From Beroe forskalii (taxonomy: Eukaryota; Ctenophora; Nuda; Beroida; Beroidae), in the NCBI GenBank assembly GCA_011033025.1, contig WFMF01000083.1, forward strand, positions 496,001 to 560,000: 64,000 bases of DNA, read 5' to 3'. The notes under the pieces were generated by a model. The model had not been told where the DNA came from and searched no databases. It was given only the letters and a program-made list of their open reading frames with translations. Shown here one piece after another: positions 61,101-64,000 of the stretch. Within the stretch, counting starts at the first letter, position 1; every line of letters begins with the position of its first letter. The translations under genes and the position numbers were made by a program.

Positions 61101-62133
61101 TAATTTGTACTTGCGTGATCCTGATATATCAATAAGTCAGGATGTATTTATCCACGTACTATTAATTAATGGTTCCGCGCGACTCGGAAATTTCAGAATT
61201 ACTATTATTTCTCAAGTTTGCGACATCAGTGTTTGAACAAGCTATGAAATGAATGGGATTTAAAGATAGCTGGGCGTGGCCTCGCAGTACGTCGGATGCA
61301 GTGCACCCGGATTGCTAACTCTAAGTTGTTTTCAGATCAGTCCTGTTAAACAGTGTAGATGGGAGACTCAGGGGGAACATGACGAGAAGTCTCTCAGTGA
61401 GTTTTTTTCGATTGGCGGAGCTGGGCTTGATAAAAACGCGCGTAAATGTGCTGTACTTTGGATATATCGATGGAAGTGTTGTCGAATATTGACGCGCTAA
61501 CAGTAAATTTGCGCGTCCTTGTCATGAGCTGCGGTGCCCTGAATTGGATGTCGGTGAGAATAGAAGATATCTTCAAAAAATACGACAGTGATCCTCCAGA
61601 TCACATTCCGGATGATATTCGGCTATTTTTCGCGTTCCAACGCAACTCATATTTCAGATCAGTTGGACGGGTTGAAAAGCAGGAGAGGTCGAAGTGCTAG
61701 TCCTGACGTTATGGACCTCATCAAACAGATTGACAAACGTACAAACAGGAGCGACGGGAAGAAACACGTTAGTAAAGTCATACCAAGGCACTTGTTATTT
61801 ATATTTCTGTACGCCGCGCACACAAAAGACGCACAAACTGCACCTACCTACCTCTTGTACCTCTTGTAGTCCAAACTGCCACCGTAAGCTATGGCTCAAA
61901 CTGTTCTACGAGAAAGCCATTTGGAATTTTACAGGTATTAGGTCGGTATAACAGTTGACAATTACTCGTTATATTCGCTGCCGATATATCAATAACTCCC
62001 TCCCTGCCAGGTCCACTGGGCTGATCTAGAAGACCGACAGACCGCCCTTAAACGGCAGAAGATTGGGTTCCACATCGGGGGAGGATGGAGTCAGGAGCTG
62101 CCTGAGCTGTACTCAGCTACACGCGACAAATAA
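46122..62133 (+). CDS. YLPM1: YLP motif-containing protein 1 with P-loop kinase-like domain (about 20 exons)
   Basis: The N-terminus [12 protein letters not shown] resembles human MYPNWGRYGGSS. Exons supported from splice sites and phase: 46122-~46323, 46604-46786, 46923-~47038, 47208-47324, 47469-49068, 49275-49399, 49591-49693, 53396-53482, 53992-54544, 54715-55289, 56422-56803, 56985-57222, 57433-57564, 59760-59868, 60090-60241, 60455-60538, 60821-60886, 61336-61396, 61658-61767 and 62011-62133. The large exon 5 encodes [12 protein letters not shown] and [10 protein letters not shown] repeats. Exon 9 has about eight [11 protein letters not shown] repeats. Conserved [20 protein letters not shown] (Walker A) is followed by [22 protein letters not shown] and [16 protein letters not shown], then [18 protein letters not shown]. 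The family is nuclear, RNA-associated and PP1-binding in vertebrates. Junctions among exons 1-4 are unresolved: exon 3 meets a stop in its frame at 47036. Confidence 0.88.
49694..53395. other. Long YLPM1 intron 7
   Basis: 3.7 kb and strongly AT-rich. Apart from the duplication at 50310-50600 and a GC-rich CGCGCG patch near 50270, no gene or recognisable element was seen. Confidence 0.5.
50310..50600. repeat. Diverged tandem duplication of about 130 bp, YLPM1 intron 7
   Basis: Two units share GGTAACCCCT..TGTTGCG, then AGGATTG, then AACCTCGC and TTGGACRGGTATTGATTCA. They are followed by GTGCAATAATTTTATTAGCG, a motif also present in the foldback cluster at 18.3-18.4 kb. Confidence 0.6.
53495..53605. 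repeat. TACATTGTACAATGT-type repeat, YLPM1 intron 8
   Basis: Repeated ACTATACATCTATACATTG and TTGTACAATGTAC units forming overlapping palindromes. It is similar in style to 19318-19415. Confidence 0.65.
55347..55450. mobile_element. MITE-like element with about 36-bp inverted ends
   Basis: GGTGGCAGTTCGAACTGCAG then TTTTGTGTGTGCG at the left is mirrored at 55415-55450 with one or two changes. The ends contain the smaller palindrome CAGTTCGAACTG. A diverged relative is at about 61810-61885 (CGCGCACACAAAAG...CAAACTGCCACC). It lies in YLPM1 intron 10. Confidence 0.8.
55565..55835. repeat. Inverted pair in YLPM1 intron 10
   Basis: GGGGCTGGCTAGTTGG (near 55565) faces CCAACTTGCCAGCCCC (55813-55828), imperfect inverted ends about 240 bp apart. 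Possibly another small foldback element; no coding content. Confidence 0.45.
57658..57950 (+). CDS. Possible small secreted protein ORF inside a YLPM1 intron
   Basis: From ATG 57658 the frame encodes 97 residues beginning [20 protein letters not shown], which looks like a signal peptide, then a charged and aromatic region with several cysteines ([20 protein letters not shown]). Its 3' end overlaps a dispersed repeat (about 57915-58060), which argues that the frame may be accidental. I do not recognise it. No promoter or poly(A) signal was identified. Confidence 0.2.
57915..58060. repeat. Dispersed repeat, copy A
   Basis: TGTGTGCACATGGATCGATT..., an AT-rich middle, then CAGTGTAAAATGCGCGTCTT and TATGATCAATCCCTT. 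Copies B (58965-59110) and C (60905-61030) share the same block order in the same orientation. Family unknown; probably non-autonomous. Confidence 0.65.
58965..59110. repeat. Dispersed repeat, copy B
   Basis: TATGTGTGCACACAGATCGA..., then GTAAAATGCGCGTCTATATC and CATTCCCTGTATG. Same block order as copy A; lies in the same intron. Confidence 0.65.
59437..59758 (+). promoter_or_regulatory. About 320-nt near-pure C/T tract before YLPM1 exon 14
   Basis: Almost uninterrupted pyrimidines built of CTCCTCCTC and CCCTCACC units, broken by few purines (mainly the A of CAC), run directly into the acceptor CATCCTCAG|G at 59760. Typical polypyrimidine tracts are 10-30 nt. The tract can bind many U2AF/PTB copies and can form triplex DNA. 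Confidence 0.88.
59845..59995 (+). repeat. Tandem copies of the exon 14 end with its splice donor
   Basis: The exon end GGGTGGTTCAAGTTCATCAT followed by AATAG|GTGGGT is repeated, with changes, at about 59870, 59905, 59955 and 59980, each GGTGGGTGGTTCAA-like. Several copies keep TAG|GTGGGT or CAG|GTGGGT, so they are plausible alternative donors. The first was chosen because it keeps the phase and matches the human protein end FIILD. Confidence 0.8.
60596..60780 (+). promoter_or_regulatory. Pyrimidine-rich tract before YLPM1 exon 17
   Basis: CCCCTTTTATTTC-type units (about 10 copies) on the plus strand, ending about 40 nt before the exon 17 acceptor at 60821. A second unusually long pyrimidine run in the same gene. 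Confidence 0.7.
60905..61030. repeat. Dispersed repeat, copy C
   Basis: TATGTGTGTACGTGGACTGA..., then CACTGTAAAATGTG and GTCTTTATGAATCCTTTCAT. It follows the in-frame TAA (60899-60901) read if exon 17 is not spliced at 60886. Confidence 0.6.
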
Positions 62134-62930
62134 CCCGGTCAGTCTCACAGGTACGAGGAAACCCGATGGGGTTATATAGTTATAGTCTAAAGACCATCTT
62201 TTCGCAAGAAAACATTTCCTTGCGTTCGGAAAAGGCAGAATATTCTGGGCAGAATATTCTAGGGCTTACTTAGAAACAATCCCATAGCAAATGTGGTGCG
62301 TTTGCTTACTATACAGTCAAATCCACTTGATATTTGAGCTTCAAGTCGTCAGGACCATGCCACCACAAGATACAGATGTTCAACTAAAGAAGCAGTCCTC
62401 TGCCCAAGTGCCCACTGCTGACACTGCTAAACTTCGAGCGCTTACATTGTCATCCCCAGACTCCAGCTTTAAGGAACTGCTGCCATCGTTGAAATGCTGA
62501 CAATTTTTACATGTTTTTAATTTCTTGTAAAATGTTAAATTAAAGTATAATAATTGATAAATATGATGATGCTCTGCCATGGAAAGATTGCTTTTGTCAA
62601 GATAAATTTGCGCTGAAATGTATTTACTAATTACTTATGCTGGAAGTGAAACTTTAAATGAAACTAGCCCTGTAGATCACCGTTCAACAGACCTTTTTAA
62701 ATTCAGTCTGTGCACTGGAAGTGGATGGTGGATTGTTGCTCTTAAAAATGGTTTAATATACATGCAAAGTGCAAACGTTTCTTCATTTATTTCTTTTTTA
62801 TGTTGAACTTGATATATTGGGCCGGAGCCCGTGAAAATGATGATACGATTACATTTTTAACACTTGTTAAAACATGGTTTTCATTGTAAATAATGTCTTT
62901 CCAATTTCATTACCTCAACCTTTCGAGGCG
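62134..62930 (+). other. YLPM1 3' flank
   Basis: A 46-residue frame from ATG 62357 (MPPQDTDVQLKKQSSAQVPT to SLKC, stop 62498-62500) may be part of an alternative last exon or chance. ATTAAA lies near 62537. No gene was recognised. Confidence 0.35.
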
Positions 62931-63124
62931 CGGTTTATTAAATAACATCGTGCTTGGGTACTTTTTGCGCTCTATCACGCGCTGTAAATACCAAGCGCGG
63001 TGTACACTGCGTCTTCCCCTAACCAGGGGTGTCGCGAAACGAGCAAGGCGCGGCGCGCGCGCGTTAAACTAGGGCTCTGGTTAGAGCAACACTGCGTCTC
63101 AAACATCAATTCTTGCTAAACTAA

Positions 63125-63395
63125 AACACGTATATGATATCCCTGTTTGCGGTGCGCTTCCCCAGTGTGTCTCGTAGGGAAGCGCTGCGTGGTTCCCCTA
63201 ACCACTACCAGAGTCCTGGTTAGGGCAAGCTGCGCGGGTACGCACACCTTTGCGAGCTTAGGGAAGCCTGCCGCGCTTCCTGGAAGGAAGAACCAAAAGC
63301 CCGCATGGAGTAGGTGCGCATGCGGGCTAAAGAAACACCGCGCTTCCCTACGGAAGGAAGCGCAACGCAAACAGGGATATGCGTGTATAGCAAGA
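63125..63395. mobile_element. Compound foldback repeat
   Basis: ACACGTATATGATATCCCTG then TTTGCGG at about 63126-63152 is mirrored by CGCAAACAGGGATATGCGTG at about 63366-63388. Inside are more inverted pairs: CGCTTCCC/GGAAGCG and a CCCGCATGCGGGCTAAAGAA unit repeated at about 63320 and 63420. Outside, CCTAACCAGG and CTCTAACCAGGGCCCTGG recur. Probably several nested small elements. Confidence 0.6.
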
Positions 63396-63519
63396 AGCCA
63401 GCGGGAGTGTTTTTTTTAGCCCGCATGCGGGCTAAAGAAACACACCTTGACCTATACAGGTTGCTCTAACCAGGGCCCTGGTTACGCGCACAGAGTGCGC
63501 GGCACGGCAAGTAATGGAA

Positions 63520-64000
63520 GTGTACAGCCGAGGGGGTATTTGGAGTTTTGGACGTGTGCAGACAAGGGGGTATTTGGAGTGGTGGACGTGTGCAGACAAG
63601 GGGGTATTTGGAGTGGTGGACGTGTGCAGACAAGGGGTATTTGGAGTGGTGGACGTGTGCAGACAAGGGGTATTTGGAGTGGTGGACGTGTGCAGACAAG
63701 GGGGTATTTGGAGTGGTGGACGTGTGCAGACAAGGGGGTATTTGGAGTGGTGGACGTGTGCAGACAAGGGGGTATTTGGAGTGGTGGACGTGTGCAGACA
63801 AGGGGGTATTTGGAGTGGTGGACGTGTGCAGACAAGGGGTATTTGGAGTGGTGGACGTGTGCAGACAAGGGGTATTTGGAGTGGACATGGATGTGCAGAC
63901 AAGGGGTTATTTGGAGTGGTGGACGTGTGCAGACAAGGGGGTATTGGAGTGGTGGACGTGTGCAGACAAGGGGTATTTGGAGTGGTGGACGTGTGCAGAC
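63520..64000. repeat. 33/34-bp G-rich minisatellite running off the window
   Basis: About 14 units of GACAAGGGGGTATTTGGAGT followed by GGTGGACGTGTGCA. Units differ mainly by four or five Gs, so length alternates between 33 and 34 bp. It is nearly uniform and continues past the window end. ORFs on the minus strand are repeat artefacts. Confidence 0.92.

Noticed and set aside
63432-63902. Minus-strand ORFs reading CLHTSTTPNTP repeats
   Set aside because: Translation of the 33/34-bp minisatellite.
1-64000. tRNA, rRNA or snRNA genes
   Set aside because: Looked for cloverleaf boxes and conserved snRNA starts while reading; none was convincing. A covariance-model scan would be decisive.

Overview
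The window is nuclear DNA from an invertebrate animal. Genes have GT-AG introns with pyrimidine tracts, coding exons sit in AT-rich non-coding DNA, and dispersed repeats are dense: LINEs, a hAT relic, many small palindromic elements and several minisatellites. The protein set is metazoan. A marine, possibly cnidarian-like animal would fit the LINE type and repeat style, but nothing here fixes the taxon.

Layout. 1-2.9 kb: a minus-strand LINE with a nearly complete reverse transcriptase ORF. 3.1 kb: one isolated exon-like segment. 4.1-8.3 kb: a six-exon minus-strand globin gene ending in a hydrophobic tail, with a nested retroelement/hAT insertion in its first intron. 10.3-11.4 kb: an intronless, TATA-driven homeobox gene broken inside the homeodomain. 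11.7-14.3 kb: a three-exon gene for a small single-pass membrane protein. 15.5-27.8 kb: an 11-exon ZRSR2/U2AF35-related splicing factor. 27.95-33.08 kb: a 5.1 kb foldback element with kilobase inverted arms and an 8-bp target duplication, inserted 115 bp after the ZRSR2 stop codon. 33.4-33.9 kb: a 21-bp minisatellite. 34.5-35.8 kb: LINE debris and a direct repeat. 37.0-39.8 kb: HAUS8 (augmin). 40.6-42.5 kb: NCAPH2 (condensin II), single exon. 43.3-45.2 kb: USP10, single exon. 46.1-62.1 kb: YLPM1, about 20 exons, with a proline/glycine/arginine-rich body and a C-terminal P-loop kinase-like domain. 62.9-64.0 kb: a compound inverted repeat and a 33/34-bp minisatellite running off the window.

HAUS8, NCAPH2, USP10 and YLPM1 lie head-to-tail on the plus strand with gaps of only 0.7-0.9 kb. 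Two serve mitosis (spindle microtubule branching, chromosome condensation), one is a deubiquitinase linked to stress granules, and one is a nuclear RNA-associated protein. Exon boundaries were set by hand from splice sites, reading phase and remembered family sequences. The 5' ends of ZRSR2 and YLPM1 are the weakest parts.

Points most worth a second look: the tail-anchored globin, the foldback element in the ZRSR2 3' region, the three nested hairpins with covarying arms in ZRSR2 intron 1, the paired FGDF-type motifs of USP10, and the roughly 320-nt pyrimidine tract followed by duplicated splice donors in YLPM1.
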